A stretch of DNA of 64,000 nt from Psychrobacter sp. bablab_jr014 (GTDB lineage Bacteria > Pseudomonadota > Gammaproteobacteria > Pseudomonadales > Moraxellaceae). Below the pieces are notes generated by a model. It was not told where the DNA came from. It worked only from the letters and a program-made list of their open reading frames with translations, and searched no databases. The position numbers and the translations under genes were made by a program. The stretch lies in the NCBI RefSeq assembly GCF_016464015.1, contig NZ_JACDXT010000030.1, forward strand, positions 1 through 64,000, written 5' to 3'. Numbering within the stretch: the stretch's first letter is position 1; each line of letters begins with the position of its first letter. Of this stretch, positions 26,816 through 35,594 are shown piece after piece.

Positions 26816-27961
26816 TTAGAACCAAAACATCACACCAGCAGTCAGACTATTAGAATCAACGTCTTCGTCCTCTTGACGACGTAAGTCTCGCGCATCACCC
26901 AAGGCGCTCTCGTAGCTGAAACCAACATAAGGCGCTAGCTGACGACTGAATGTCTCATAAGCCAGCCTAACTTCAGCTTCAAACTCATTAAATCCTTTAG
27001 TAATACCGTTATCGGTATCATCTTTACTAAAGGCAGTCAGCTCCAGCTCTGGTCTGACCATCCAACGCTGATCTAAGCGCCACTCGTACGCTGCCCCAAG
27101 ATCAAGCTGGACTTGACCATCAGTATATAGATAAGCTCTTGCGTCAGTCTCAACGAAGTACGGCGCCGTACCAGCAATGCCTGCCATGATTGCGGACTTA
27201 TCGTTTTCAGTATTATAAGCAATACCCGCTTCTCCATTCCAGAAGATACCGAGCGGCTTCCAATAAGCGAGTGAGCTTAGACTATCGATCTCTTTATCAT
27301 CGTTAGTTTGAGCACTACCTTCACTGCGTAGAGTGACACGATTACTATCAGTACCGTACCAGCCTTCAGCTTCAAAATCGATTTGGTCATTCTCAAACTG
27401 ATAGCCCAAAGTTTCTACTGACACACCCCATAACGGTAAGCTACCCATCATTACCGGTTTACCATACTGTCCATAGTCAACACCATTTGAGTAGTCGGGA
27501 CTACGAGCATTAGGAGGTGGTTCGCCGCCTTGCATTCCAGACATATCCATATTCATACTGCTATGATCCATACCTGACATGTCCATACTACTGTGATCCA
27601 TACCTGACATGTCCATACTACTGTGATCCATACTCGACATATCCATATCTGACATATCCATGCCACTGTGATCCATGTTCGACATGTCCATATTCGACAT
27701 ATCCATGCCACTATGATCCATATTCGACATGTCCATATCTGACATATCCATGCCACTGTGATCCATATTCGACATGTCCATATCTGACATATCCATGCCA
27801 CTGTGATCCATGTTCGACATGTCCATATTCGACATATCCATGTTGCCGTGATCCATATTCGACATCTCAGCAGCGTTTGCTACAGGTGACAGTAATAACA
27901 GCAAAGATGATATGCCAATAAACGGTAGACCTACTTTATACATTTTCATAATAAGGCTCAT
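26816..27961 (-). CDS. copB: Copper-resistance outer-membrane protein CopB
   Basis: About 381 aa from the ATG at 27961. The longer open frame overlaps copA and is not preferred. A signal peptide (VGLPFIGISSLLLLLSPVANA) is followed by ~110 residues of MDHSGMDMS-type repeats rich in Met, His and Asp. The C-terminal CopB/PcoB domain consists of beta-strand segments ending in Phe (GVMFWF), as in outer-membrane barrels. The Met/His repeats bind Cu(I)/Cu(II). The gene begins about 10 bp after the copA stop, the usual copAB arrangement. Confidence 0.92.
   Translation of the reverse strand: MSLIMKMYKVGLPFIGISSLLLLLSPVANAAEMSNMDHGNMDMSNMDMSNMDHSGMDMSDMDMSNMDHSGMDMSDMDMSNMDHSGMDMSNMDMSNMDHSGMDMSDMDMSSMDHSSMDMSGMDHSSMDMSGMDHSSMNMDMSGMQGGEPPPNARSPDYSNGVDYGQYGKPVMMGSLPLWGVSVETLGYQFENDQIDFEAEGWYGTDSNRVTLRSEGSAQTNDDKEIDSLSSLAYWKPLGIFWNGEAGIAYNTENDKSAIMAGIAGTAPYFVETDARAYLYTDGQVQLDLGAAYEWRLDQRWMVRPELELTAFSKDDTDNGITKGFNEFEAEVRLAYETFSRQLAPYVGFSYESALGDARDLRRQEDEDVDSNSLTAGVMFWF
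27537..27866. repeat. Tandem coding repeat in copB
   Basis: About five 45-bp units (15 residues, MDMSDMDMSNMDHSG and variants) are followed by three shorter ~30-bp units (MDMSGMDHSS). Neighbouring units are nearly identical at DNA level, so copy number may vary by slippage or recombination and would change the number of copper-binding sites. Confidence 0.85.
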
Positions 27962-27971
27962 ATTTAAAGGG

Positions 27972-29669
27972 TTAAATGACGGCAACTTCTCGAAACATGC
28001 CCGCTTCCATGTGATACAGCAGATGGCAATGCCAAGCCCAGCGCCCCGCCTCACCTGTGACATCGAAACTAATCTTTTGCGCTGGCTGCACCATTATCGT
28101 ATGTTTGCGAACTTGAAAATCGCCATCAGGCGCGCGCAAATCGCTCCACATACCATGCAGATGCATAGGGTGGTTCATCATAGTGTCATTGACTAAGGTA
28201 ATACGCACACGCTCGCCCGGTTTGATATTAACAGGCGGTGCGTCCTTAAACATAATACCGTCTAACGCCCAGATATAGCGCTCCATATTACCTGTCAGAT
28301 GTATTTCAATCTCTCTGGTAGGTTTGCGCTGCTCGGCCATTATTTCATTGCCAACAGAATGCAGTTGGTTATAAGTTAAAACCTTACGATTAATATCACG
28401 CAAATTAATCCCCGGATCATCGAGATTCATCCGTGGACTATCGACGCGCATATCTGTCTTAAAGTCATATTCGGTCTTAGCATGACGGGAATCATAGCCA
28501 TTAGCACCCATAGCCCCCATCATGTCGGACATAGTTAGCCACTCAACATCATCCATAGCAGGTATGGCAGCGCGAGCGCCTCTTTTAGTGGCAAGCGTGG
28601 TTGCGACAAAGCCGGTGCGATCGATGTTTTGGGCAAATATGGTATGCGCGTCACGGGTTGGGGTGACGATGACGTCATAAGTCTCAGCCACACCGATGCG
28701 AAAATCATCGACATCAACGGGCGCGACATCATTACCATCGGTGCCGACCACTTTTATTTTGAGCCCTGGAATGCGCACATCAAATATGGTCTGCGCGGAG
28801 CCATTGATAAAGCGTAGTTTGACCGGCTGACCGGCTTTGACCAATTGCGACCAGTTAGCCGCTGTCGTTTTACCATTCATAAGATAAGTAAACGTGGTCT
28901 CACCAGATAAATCAGTAAAATCAGTCGGCATCATGCGCATCTGGTTCCACATTTTACGCTTATCATAAGCGGCTTCTAAATCCGTTGCTGCAATATCAGA
29001 TAACAGTTTTTTAAAATCTGGCAAATGGTAATTATCAAAGTCAGCACGCTGCTTAAGCAGTTTTAGCAGATTATGCGGATCGCGATGCGTCCAATCACTA
29101 AGCAGGATAACGTGATCTTCCTCGATAGGGTAGCGTTCGCGCCCTTTAGGTTCAATCACAATAGCCCCCCGCATACCGGTCTGCTCTTGGAAGCCAGTAT
29201 GCGAGTGATACCAATAAGTGCCTGACTGTGTCAGTTTAAATTTGTACGTGAAGGTGCTACCCGCAGGAATACCATCAAAGCTGATACCCGGTACGCCATC
29301 CATCTCAAACGGCACTAAGAGGCCATGCCAGTGAATAGAGGTCGACTCATTCAGCTGATTATGGACTCGAATGGTGACCGTATCGCCTTCTTGCATCTTA
29401 AGCGTTGGTGCAGGCAGTGAGTCATTTATCAGCGTTGCCATGCTTGACTTGCCGTTGACCGTTATCATCTTCTCACTGACATAAAGATCAAATTCATTAC
29501 CCGTTAGTATAGGTACAATGTGATCGGCTCTATCACTATTGACTACAACATTTTGGCTTTTAGTTAAAGCACTATTAGCCATCGTCGGTAGTGTGGATAG
29601 CATCGACGCGCCGAGCAAGGTGGATGACCCTGTCAAAAAACGCCTGCGGTTAAATCTGTTTTTATTCAT
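27972..29669 (-). CDS. copA: Periplasmic multicopper oxidase CopA (PcoA-type)
   Basis: 565 aa. A twin-arginine signal (RFNRRRFLTGSS, then a hydrophobic stretch) directs export by Tat. The copper-ligand blocks are HWHGLLVP, WYHSHTGFQ, HPMHLHGMWSD and WHCHLLYHMEAGMF. These provide the type 1, 2 and 3 sites, with the axial Met in the last block. The family oxidises Cu(I) to the less toxic Cu(II). Unlike many homologues it has no Met-rich insertion; those repeats reside in CopB instead. The DUF411 gene lies upstream and copB downstream on the same strand. Confidence 0.95.
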   Translation of the reverse strand: MNKNRFNRRRFLTGSSTLLGASMLSTLPTMANSALTKSQNVVVNSDRADHIVPILTGNEFDLYVSEKMITVNGKSSMATLINDSLPAPTLKMQEGDTVTIRVHNQLNESTSIHWHGLLVPFEMDGVPGISFDGIPAGSTFTYKFKLTQSGTYWYHSHTGFQEQTGMRGAIVIEPKGRERYPIEEDHVILLSDWTHRDPHNLLKLLKQRADFDNYHLPDFKKLLSDIAATDLEAAYDKRKMWNQMRMMPTDFTDLSGETTFTYLMNGKTTAANWSQLVKAGQPVKLRFINGSAQTIFDVRIPGLKIKVVGTDGNDVAPVDVDDFRIGVAETYDVIVTPTRDAHTIFAQNIDRTGFVATTLATKRGARAAIPAMDDVEWLTMSDMMGAMGANGYDSRHAKTEYDFKTDMRVDSPRMNLDDPGINLRDINRKVLTYNQLHSVGNEIMAEQRKPTREIEIHLTGNMERYIWALDGIMFKDAPPVNIKPGERVRITLVNDTMMNHPMHLHGMWSDLRAPDGDFQVRKHTIMVQPAQKISFDVTGEAGRWAWHCHLLYHMEAGMFREVAVI

Positions 29670-29736
29670 AATATTGCCCTAAGTTAATCCATGAAATGAG
29701 AGTTGAACTTATATATCTGATAACTTATTAATAGAA

Positions 29737-30366
29737 CTACATCTGCTGCGCTGGCGACTCAATAGCCGCATACACTTGAGTGCTGCCATCCTTGTTCAAT
29801 TGCATGACTTTATAGGGCATAAATTTATCTTGATATTCCATGCCCGGACTACCAACTGGCATACTCGGTACCGCAAGACCGATGGAATCAGTTGGCGGAT
29901 TCGCTAGAAACTGTGCCATGTATTTGGCAGGAACGTGACCTTCAAAAACATAACCATTAGTAGTGACGGTGGTATGACAAGAGCGCATTTGCTGCGGGAC
30001 ACCGTAACGCTCTTTAAATAAAGATAAATCTGTAACGTCTTGCGCAGTTGCGCTTAGACCATGACCTTCGGCATAGCCTACCCATTCTTTGCAGCAGCCA
30101 CAATTAGCATCTTTGTAAACTGTAGCCGAGACGTTTTGTAGAATTGTCGACCCAGTACCTGAATTAGCACTGACAGACATCATTTGCGGTTGTGGTTGCT
30201 CTATTTGAGCACTTTTGGTGGCAAACGCTGGCTCAGTTTGAGTAGAATTTGAAACACTAGTATCGGGCTGACTACAAGCCATTACTGTTGACGTTGCTAC
30301 TAGTAAAAGAGCAGAAGCTGATACCTTTTTATGTCCATTGCCCATTATATTTATATAGCGTCTCAT
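29737..30366 (-). CDS. DUF411 metal-binding lipoprotein
   Basis: 209 aa. The N-terminus carries a lipobox (STVMACSQ), so it is probably a lipoprotein. The DUF411 domain starts at TVYKDANCGCCKEWVGY with the CxxCC-type ligand set and continues through QQMRSCHTTVTTNGYVFEGH, with Cys and His. DUF411 proteins accompany copper oxidases and are thought to bind copper. AGGAG 6 bases before the ATG at 30366 supports the start. It lies just upstream of copA. Confidence 0.88.
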   Translation of the reverse strand: MRRYINIMGNGHKKVSASALLLVATSTVMACSQPDTSVSNSTQTEPAFATKSAQIEQPQPQMMSVSANSGTGSTILQNVSATVYKDANCGCCKEWVGYAEGHGLSATAQDVTDLSLFKERYGVPQQMRSCHTTVTTNGYVFEGHVPAKYMAQFLANPPTDSIGLAVPSMPVGSPGMEYQDKFMPYKVMQLNKDGSTQVYAAIESPAQQM

Positions 30367-30505
30367 AACTTACTCCTAAGCGTCTGCTTATCTGTTGAAC
30401 CTTCTAAAGATTTATACCCTATAACTAAGTGTAGTATAGGCAAAGTTTAAATCCCAAAAGGCAGCACTATTTAGCACTGCGCTTTTATAAAGGAATATGG
30501 AAGAA

Positions 30506-31075
30506 TTAATGCTGCATTCCAGCTCCACCTTCTGACATATCCATCATGTCATCATCCAGTCTAGTGGTTAGCATGGTATACTGATTCTCATTTAACTCAG
30601 GTAGTGATCTAATAAAAGCGACCATTGCCCACATTCTATCGTCGTCATGAGAAGCACCCCATGCTGGCATGCCTGATGCCATAATACCGTGCTTAATCGC
30701 CCAAAAACTTTGCTGAGCTCCTGCATCCGTTTTATAACGATCAACTACTTGCGCATTAGTGAAATTAGGTGGCTTAGGGTATAGGCTCTCACTAAAATCA
30801 GTGCTCTCTACCCCAGGAGACAAATGGCAGCCTGCGCACATATCTTTGTAATCGGCACCGCCTGAGCTAATCATCTCTACTTTTTCTAAATCTGGAACAA
30901 TAATGTCCTTGCTAGCGTAGGCTATTGAACGGGTGCGAGCCGTCTCCAAGAAATTATAAACCAATGGACTATGTCCTTGATCAGCGCCAATATTAATGAC
31001 ACCACTCATAACCACAGTAAAGACACCAACAATAGCGACCACGACAGTGAAAAGTACTCCTAGTAAAAACTTCAT
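30506..31075 (-). CDS. Periplasmic or membrane-anchored cytochrome c
   Basis: 189 aa with an N-terminal membrane anchor or signal (LLGVLFTVVVAIVGVFTVVM), one haem-binding CAGCHLSPG (~90) and a downstream axial Met candidate in the GIMASGMPAWGASHDD block (~140). The C-terminus is Met-rich (MMDMSEGGAGMQH), which suggests a link to copper. It may pass electrons from copper oxidation to the respiratory chain; that is inference. Same strand as the copper genes. Confidence 0.85.
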   Translation of the reverse strand: MKFLLGVLFTVVVAIVGVFTVVMSGVINIGADQGHSPLVYNFLETARTRSIAYASKDIIVPDLEKVEMISSGGADYKDMCAGCHLSPGVESTDFSESLYPKPPNFTNAQVVDRYKTDAGAQQSFWAIKHGIMASGMPAWGASHDDDRMWAMVAFIRSLPELNENQYTMLTTRLDDDMMDMSEGGAGMQH

Positions 31076-31200
31076 GGGTTTATCCTAAAATCTATTTTCT
31101 TTAATACCCTACTCTTAGCGTCTACAAATATTTCCTACAAACCCTTATTACTGATTGATGAAACTATCTAGCAGTAATAAAGGATTTATAAAATCAATGT

Positions 31201-31479
31201 TTAAGAGTCACTTTTATCTGTTACGCAGTGCTTTTGATACATTTGTTTCATTTTACCCATGTTAGCCACCATTGATTTCATAGCGGGATCGTTCATATCC
31301 ATTTTGCTATGATCCATTTTTTGCATCATTTGCATATGCTTTTCCATTTTTTCACAGTTCATCTGATCTTTTTCAGCGTGCATTTTAGGATCATGTGCTA
31401 GAGCTGAGGTTGAAACGACTAGAGCGACGGCAGTGGCTACGATTGCTTTAGGTAAAGACTTTGATTTAAAGAGTGACAT
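31201..31479 (-). CDS. Small periplasmic Met/His-rich protein
   Basis: 92 aa: a signal peptide ending STSALAHD, then a mature part with 15 or so Met, several His and two Cys (QMNCEKMEKHMQMMQKMDHS). The composition fits a periplasmic copper-binding protein, comparable to CopK/PcoE-like buffers, but no specific family is assigned. A cop-box-like palindrome lies ~95 bp upstream at 31575-31602. Confidence 0.75.
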   Translation of the reverse strand: MSLFKSKSLPKAIVATAVALVVSTSALAHDPKMHAEKDQMNCEKMEKHMQMMQKMDHSKMDMNDPAMKSMVANMGKMKQMYQKHCVTDKSDS

Positions 31480-31574
31480 GGTTAATCCTTAATTGATTTA
31501 GTTGAGGGTACATAAAGCTTTAGGATATTAATTCAGTCTAAAGCATAACTTATTGATTCTGACAGAGAGATGAC

Positions 31575-31602
31575 AGCAAGATGACAATATTGTCATCTTG
31601 CT
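31575..31602. promoter_or_regulatory. 28-bp perfect palindrome with TGACA/TGTCA half-sites
   Basis: AGCAAGATGACAAT is followed directly by its reverse complement. Read on the minus strand, TGTCATCT units follow each other at 11-bp spacing, the pattern bound by OmpR-family regulators such as CopR/CusR. It lies upstream of the 92-aa copper protein and just behind the 108-aa gene, so it could be both operator and terminator stem. Confidence 0.55.
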
Positions 31603-31613
31603 ACTTTTATATT

Positions 31614-31940
31614 TTAATGCTGCACGTATTCATTTAGTATGGCATCAGCATTTCTATCACGATCGCTACCATATTTTTTTATGAAATACTTTTCAGACTG
31701 CAGATGTTGATCTTGATGCTGAACTTGGCAAGCGACTCGTGCATCAACATAGCTTTTCATTTGAGCATCAGACATCTGCGCGTTATTGTGATCTAGATTT
31801 CTGGCAAACGTAGTTAAGTTATCGCAATTATCGATAATTGAAGTGCTTAGATTGGTAGTATGCGCATTAGCTGCTGATATACCGATAAGCATCGAAGCGG
31901 ATAGCAGCACCACTTTTTTGAATGAACGATAGCTTTTCAT
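31614..31940 (-). CDS. Small secreted protein of the copper cluster
   Basis: 108 aa with a signal peptide (VVLLSASMLIGISAANAH). The mature part is ~85 residues with two Cys, several His and a helical DAQMKSYVDARVACQVQHQD. No family recognised. It is the gene nearest to, and divergent from, copR (227-bp intergenic), so it is probably the first gene under CopR control. Confidence 0.65.
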   Translation of the reverse strand: MKSYRSFKKVVLLSASMLIGISAANAHTTNLSTSIIDNCDNLTTFARNLDHNNAQMSDAQMKSYVDARVACQVQHQDQHLQSEKYFIKKYGSDRDRNADAILNEYVQH

Positions 31941-32083
31941 ATAACATCCTTAATAAATTATTAAATATTGAAACTAATTACCTGTAGTAATAATTCATAG
32001 TAGCTACTCGTATCAAGAATGAGCCGCTATGTACTATAGGTATAGATTAACAAACGAAGACTGACCATTTGATGACGAGCGCA

Positions 32084-32097
32084 TGACATCTTTGTCA
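32084..32097. promoter_or_regulatory. Cop-box-like operator between divergent promoters
   Basis: TGACA-TCTT-TGTCA is an inverted repeat 71 bp before the copR start. A second TGAC lies 11 bp upstream and another TTTGTCA at ~32112-32119. The half-site matches that of the palindrome at 31575, as expected for CopR autoregulation. Confidence 0.5.
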
Positions 32098-32167
32098 GAT
32101 ACCAGTCCGTTTTGTCATTTATATTGATTTGGGTATTATAAAATCATAATTATATTGAAGGATTACT

Positions 32168-32902
32168 ATGAAAGTACTACTAGTAGAAGATGAATTAAAA
32201 CTCGGCGAATATGTAAAAAAAGGCTTAAGTGAAGCAGGCTTCATTGTTGATCATCAGCTGACAGGTTTAGATGGCTACCATGCTATGATGACTGAAGAGT
32301 TTAGCGTGATACTCATGGATGTTATGCTGCCTGATGTTAGCGGTTTTGAGCTAGTACGTAATTACCGAGCGGCTGGCAAGCATACGCCAGTGTTATTTCT
32401 AACCGCAAAAGATGATTTAGATGACAAAATCAAGGGGATTGAGATTGGCGGTGATGATTATCTGACCAAACCTTTTGCCTTTGCAGAGTTAATAGTCAGG
32501 ATAAAAAGCTTATTACGACGCGCCAATCAAGCCGACTATAAAAGTACGCTCATGCAAATAGCGGATCTCAAAATGGACATTGCCAAGCGCACTGTACATA
32601 GAGGAGACACGCCCATTAAACTAACCGCAAAAGAGTTCTCCCTATTACAGTTTCTATTAGAGCGCCGCGGTGAAGTATTACCACGCTCAATCATTGCTTC
32701 ACAAGTATGGGATATGAACTTTGATAACGATACTAATGTGATTGATGTGGCAATAAGACGTCTGCGTATAAAAATAGACGATGAGTTTGATACCAAGCTA
32801 ATTCATACTGTGCGTGGCATGGGCTACCGATTAGATGCTGTCGACGTTTCAGCTAGTAATAAAGCTGCCAGCGAAACGGAAGATAGCCAATATGATAAAT
32901 AG
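32168..32902 (+). CDS. copR: Copper-responsive response regulator CopR/CusR
   Basis: 244 aa, OmpR/PhoB class. The receiver domain (1-115) has acidic residues in LVEDE, the phosphorylated Asp in VILMDVMLPD and Lys in LTKPF. The winged-helix output domain contains LTAKEFSLLQFLLERRGEV and the recognition part NVIDVAIRRLRIKID. The ~20-residue tail is longer than usual. Copper specificity is inferred from the adjacent copper genes and cop boxes. AAGGAT is just upstream of the ATG. Confidence 0.93.
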   Translation: MKVLLVEDELKLGEYVKKGLSEAGFIVDHQLTGLDGYHAMMTEEFSVILMDVMLPDVSGFELVRNYRAAGKHTPVLFLTAKDDLDDKIKGIEIGGDDYLTKPFAFAELIVRIKSLLRRANQADYKSTLMQIADLKMDIAKRTVHRGDTPIKLTAKEFSLLQFLLERRGEVLPRSIIASQVWDMNFDNDTNVIDVAIRRLRIKIDDEFDTKLIHTVRGMGYRLDAVDVSASNKAASETEDSQYDK

Positions 32903-34445
32903 ATTGGACAATCGACGCTTACCCTTACTATGGCGAACTGTGTTTTTATTGACGATATTTGTCGTTTTATCGCAGTTGATAATCTATATCTGGGTACAGC
33001 ACTCTGTTAAAGGCCATTTTGAGCAAATGGATGCTGAAATCATTACCCACGCAGCCTTTAATCTACGTAAGCGCGTAACAGAGGCGGATAACCAAATAGC
33101 CTCTCAGACACTACCTAAGCCTCAAAGTCCATCAAACACTCAACAACCGTTAAGCTCGAAAGCTTCTTCAAATCTACTTCCTACAATAGCCACAGAAAAT
33201 GATGATCACCTGCATTCATCAGCGCTAGATTACGATCTAAAAACTATCATTGCTGATAAAGAGGGGCGATTGCTATCTAGTACTCCCAAAAACTTTGCTA
33301 ATGAATTAAGTGCCGACTTTAACCTATTATCATTACAGCAAAATCATGATGACAGACAGTTTGTAATAAATATTAAAGACAGACGTTATCGAGCTATGGT
33401 TATTGGAGACGATGACATGCTTGCCCTTATCGCCTTACCCATTGACGTGCATCATCAGTATTTATTACAGTTTAACCGTCAAATTAGTCTGATCCTATTT
33501 GCCATCACACTACTGTTGGTTTCAATAGCAGCCTTAAGCGTGTATTGGGGTTTTGCCCCTTTATCCACTATCATGCAAAGGATGAAAGGTATTCATCCTG
33601 AAAGATTGAGCGAAAGAGTAATAGTTAGTGATATGCCATTAGAGCTAAGACCTTTAGCAGAATCCTATAACTCGATGATGGCTAAGCTTGAAAGCAATTT
33701 TGAGTCGTTGTCGCGATTTTCAGACAATATCGCGCATGAGCTACGCACGCCAATAGCGACGCTGATTACGCAAACGCAAGTCATGTTAAATAAGCCTAGA
33801 GAGGAAGAGGAATATGTCGAACAATTACATCAGCAACATGACACCTTAGAGCAATTATCGGCGATGATTAACAACATGCTACTGCTAGCAAAAACCCAAA
33901 AAGGACTGAGTGATTCGCAAGTGACTACTGTAGATACTGAGGTCCTAATCAATAAGCTGTTAGATTACTTTGAAATGATTGCCGAAGATCGTAAAATAAC
34001 TTTTGTAAAATTAGGAGATTTTAAGGCAGTATTAGGCGATGAGGGTTTATTGCAAAGGCTATTTGCTAATCTGCTATCAAACGCGATCTACTACGCCGCT
34101 AGTAATAGTGTCGTCACAATATCAGCCACTGTCAACACTCCAAATACTTCCGTTAATAATTATAAGATGCTTGAAAACGATCAAAGTAACACTCAAACCG
34201 CGAAGCAATCTTGGCTAGAGATAACTTTTACTAACCTTCTAGAAAAACCTCTAAACCAAAGCGAAGCAGATCGATTGTTTGAGCGCTTTTATCGTCATGA
34301 TAAAACTAGCCAGCACCATTCAGGATCAGGTTTGGGTTTATCTATCGTTCAGGCTATTGCTAATGCTCATAAAGGGACGGTCAATATCACTATCAAAGAT
34401 GAGTATTGTTTTGAAGTTACTGTAGGATTATTGATTGCTAAGTAG
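32892..34445 (+). CDS. copS: Copper sensor histidine kinase CopS/CusS
   Basis: 517 aa from the ATG at 32892, overlapping the copR stop by 11 bp. There are two membrane segments (TVFLLTIFVVLSQLIIYI and LILFAITLLLVSIAALSVYW) around a ~170-residue periplasmic sensor, then HAMP, the phospho-acceptor FSDNIAHELRTPI, and the ATPase with LLSNAIYYA and GSGLGLSIVQAI. The periplasmic part holds several His (DDHLHSS, DVHHQY) but no canonical motif. Layout and neighbours support heavy-metal (CusS-type) sensing. Confidence 0.93.
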   Translation: MINRLDNRRLPLLWRTVFLLTIFVVLSQLIIYIWVQHSVKGHFEQMDAEIITHAAFNLRKRVTEADNQIASQTLPKPQSPSNTQQPLSSKASSNLLPTIATENDDHLHSSALDYDLKTIIADKEGRLLSSTPKNFANELSADFNLLSLQQNHDDRQFVINIKDRRYRAMVIGDDDMLALIALPIDVHHQYLLQFNRQISLILFAITLLLVSIAALSVYWGFAPLSTIMQRMKGIHPERLSERVIVSDMPLELRPLAESYNSMMAKLESNFESLSRFSDNIAHELRTPIATLITQTQVMLNKPREEEEYVEQLHQQHDTLEQLSAMINNMLLLAKTQKGLSDSQVTTVDTEVLINKLLDYFEMIAEDRKITFVKLGDFKAVLGDEGLLQRLFANLLSNAIYYAASNSVVTISATVNTPNTSVNNYKMLENDQSNTQTAKQSWLEITFTNLLEKPLNQSEADRLFERFYRHDKTSQHHSGSGLGLSIVQAIANAHKGTVNITIKDEYCFEVTVGLLIAK

Positions 34446-34465
34446 CATACACCTCAATATCCTAG

Positions 34466-34617
34466 TGTTCAAAATATTAATAATATGTAGACCTACTATA
34501 GGTCTATTTTATTTTGATAAGTCGAAAAGGCTCTGAATGCTATTATTCATATAGTGTATAAGGCTAGATTATGAAGTCTAGTTTTCTTAGGTGATGTTGT
34601 TGATATGGGGGTTTGAT
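34466..34617 (+). repeat. 152-bp repeat ending in motif copy C
   Basis: Homologous to 11550-11700. It starts right behind copS and includes a small hairpin (AGACCTA 34489-34495, TAGGTCT 34499-34505) followed by a T-rich run, so it also works as the likely copRS terminator. The end motif is TAGGT-N15-GGGGTTT at 34588-34614. Similarity stops at the following GAT, where an IS3 relic begins. Confidence 0.6.
34489..34515 (+). terminator. Probable terminator of copRS
   Basis: A 7-bp stem with a three-base loop is followed by ATTTTATTTTG, 44 bp after the copS stop. The stem sequence differs from the corresponding hairpin in the related repeat near 11570. Confidence 0.55.
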
Positions 34618-34695
34618 AAAGGCGTACTTTACTAACTGCCACTTCGGGCATAGCCCTACGCCTTGCGTCACTAAAACAGTCTCCCAGACTGTTTC

Positions 34696-34995
34696 TTAAC
34701 GTTCCTCATTCGCGAAGTACGCCGTCGCATTTTTTAGTATTTCACGCTCCTCTTCAGCCACTTTGAGCTGACGCTTGAGCTGCTTTATTTCTTGAAGAGC
34801 ACTCATAAGGTCAGGATCATATTGCTCTGTGCCGACAAGCTTGCCTTGATTGGATTTGTTATTCCAGTTTGAGAGCGTTTGCATGGCAATACCAAGCTGC
34901 TTTGCAGTCGCTGAAATATTGCCATTATTATCTGCTATTTTCTTGACAGCTTCGGCTTTAAATTCGTCACTATAAGTTCTGATTTTCTTGGTCAT
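34696..34995 (-). pseudogene. IS3-family OrfA, element truncated
   Basis: 99 aa with the IS3 OrfA helix-turn-helix (YSDEFKAEAVKKIADNNGNI, SATAKQLGIAMQTLSNW) and the C-terminal leucine-zipper-like EEEREILKNATAYFANEE. The OrfB integrase, which should follow through a -1 frameshift at an A-rich site, is missing. Only ~75 bp of its possible start remains before motif copy C. The element cannot transpose by itself. Confidence 0.85.
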
Positions 34996-35039
34996 GGTAA
35001 ACTCCTGTTATTGTGCTTAGTTTACCAAGTTTAGCTCTA

Positions 35040-35594
35040 CGTTTTATTCAGCATAGCTCAGGCAGCTTAATTCCATTTATAAGGTGTCTTAGGTTTGGGA
35101 GGGTTACCCATATTTATTTAATGTGTAAATATTAGCTAAATATTTACAAATAACTTCCCAGTCATAATAACTGTTTACTCTTAACTCATTAATATACATT
35201 TATTCATCCAGACAAAAGACTTCTTTTTTAGATTATATCAACTAATGATATTATTCATAGTAAACACTAAGCAGCTCAAACCTGATAAATGTAAATTAGC
35301 AGCCTAATATAACAAAAGATAACAATATTTTTTATGAATAATATATCTTCAGGATCAGCTATCTAACTCATAAGATTGTTGGTATAAATGTTGGTATAAT
35401 AAAATTAATATTTATAAATATCTTTTAATATCAAAAACTTAATCAATAAGCATGGTTGATACTGGGCCCACCATATTCAAACCCTTACAAGCATTGACTT
35501 GTAAGGGTTTTTTATTGTCTAAAATTTATGTAAAAGCATGGATGTAATTAATTTTTTGATACTATCTTGATACTTTGACCTTTGTAGTAATTAA
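35040..35594. other. Non-coding island-junction-like stretch
   Basis: About 550 bp with no gene. It contains paired direct repeats (GGTATAA at 12-bp spacing near 35382-35400; GATACT at 11-bp spacing near 35558-35575 in inverted sense) either side of GGGCCCACCA at 35464-35473 and a strong terminator. This resembles the flank of an integrase attachment site, but no intact tRNA was found. Confidence 0.4.
35479..35513. terminator. Strong bidirectional terminator hairpin
   Basis: AAACCCTTACAAG (35479-35491) pairs perfectly with CTTGTAAGGGTTT (35498-35510) around a six-base loop and is followed by TTT. It serves no obvious adjacent gene, so it may be left over from a deleted one. Confidence 0.8.

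Noticed and set aside
27537..27866. Regularly spaced repeats looking like a CRISPR array
   Set aside because: The units are contiguous, have no unique spacers and encode the Met/His repeats of CopB.
35440..35480. A tRNA 3' end (GGGCCCACCA)
   Set aside because: No T-arm, anticodon arm or matching 5' acceptor strand was found upstream, so it is at most a relic.
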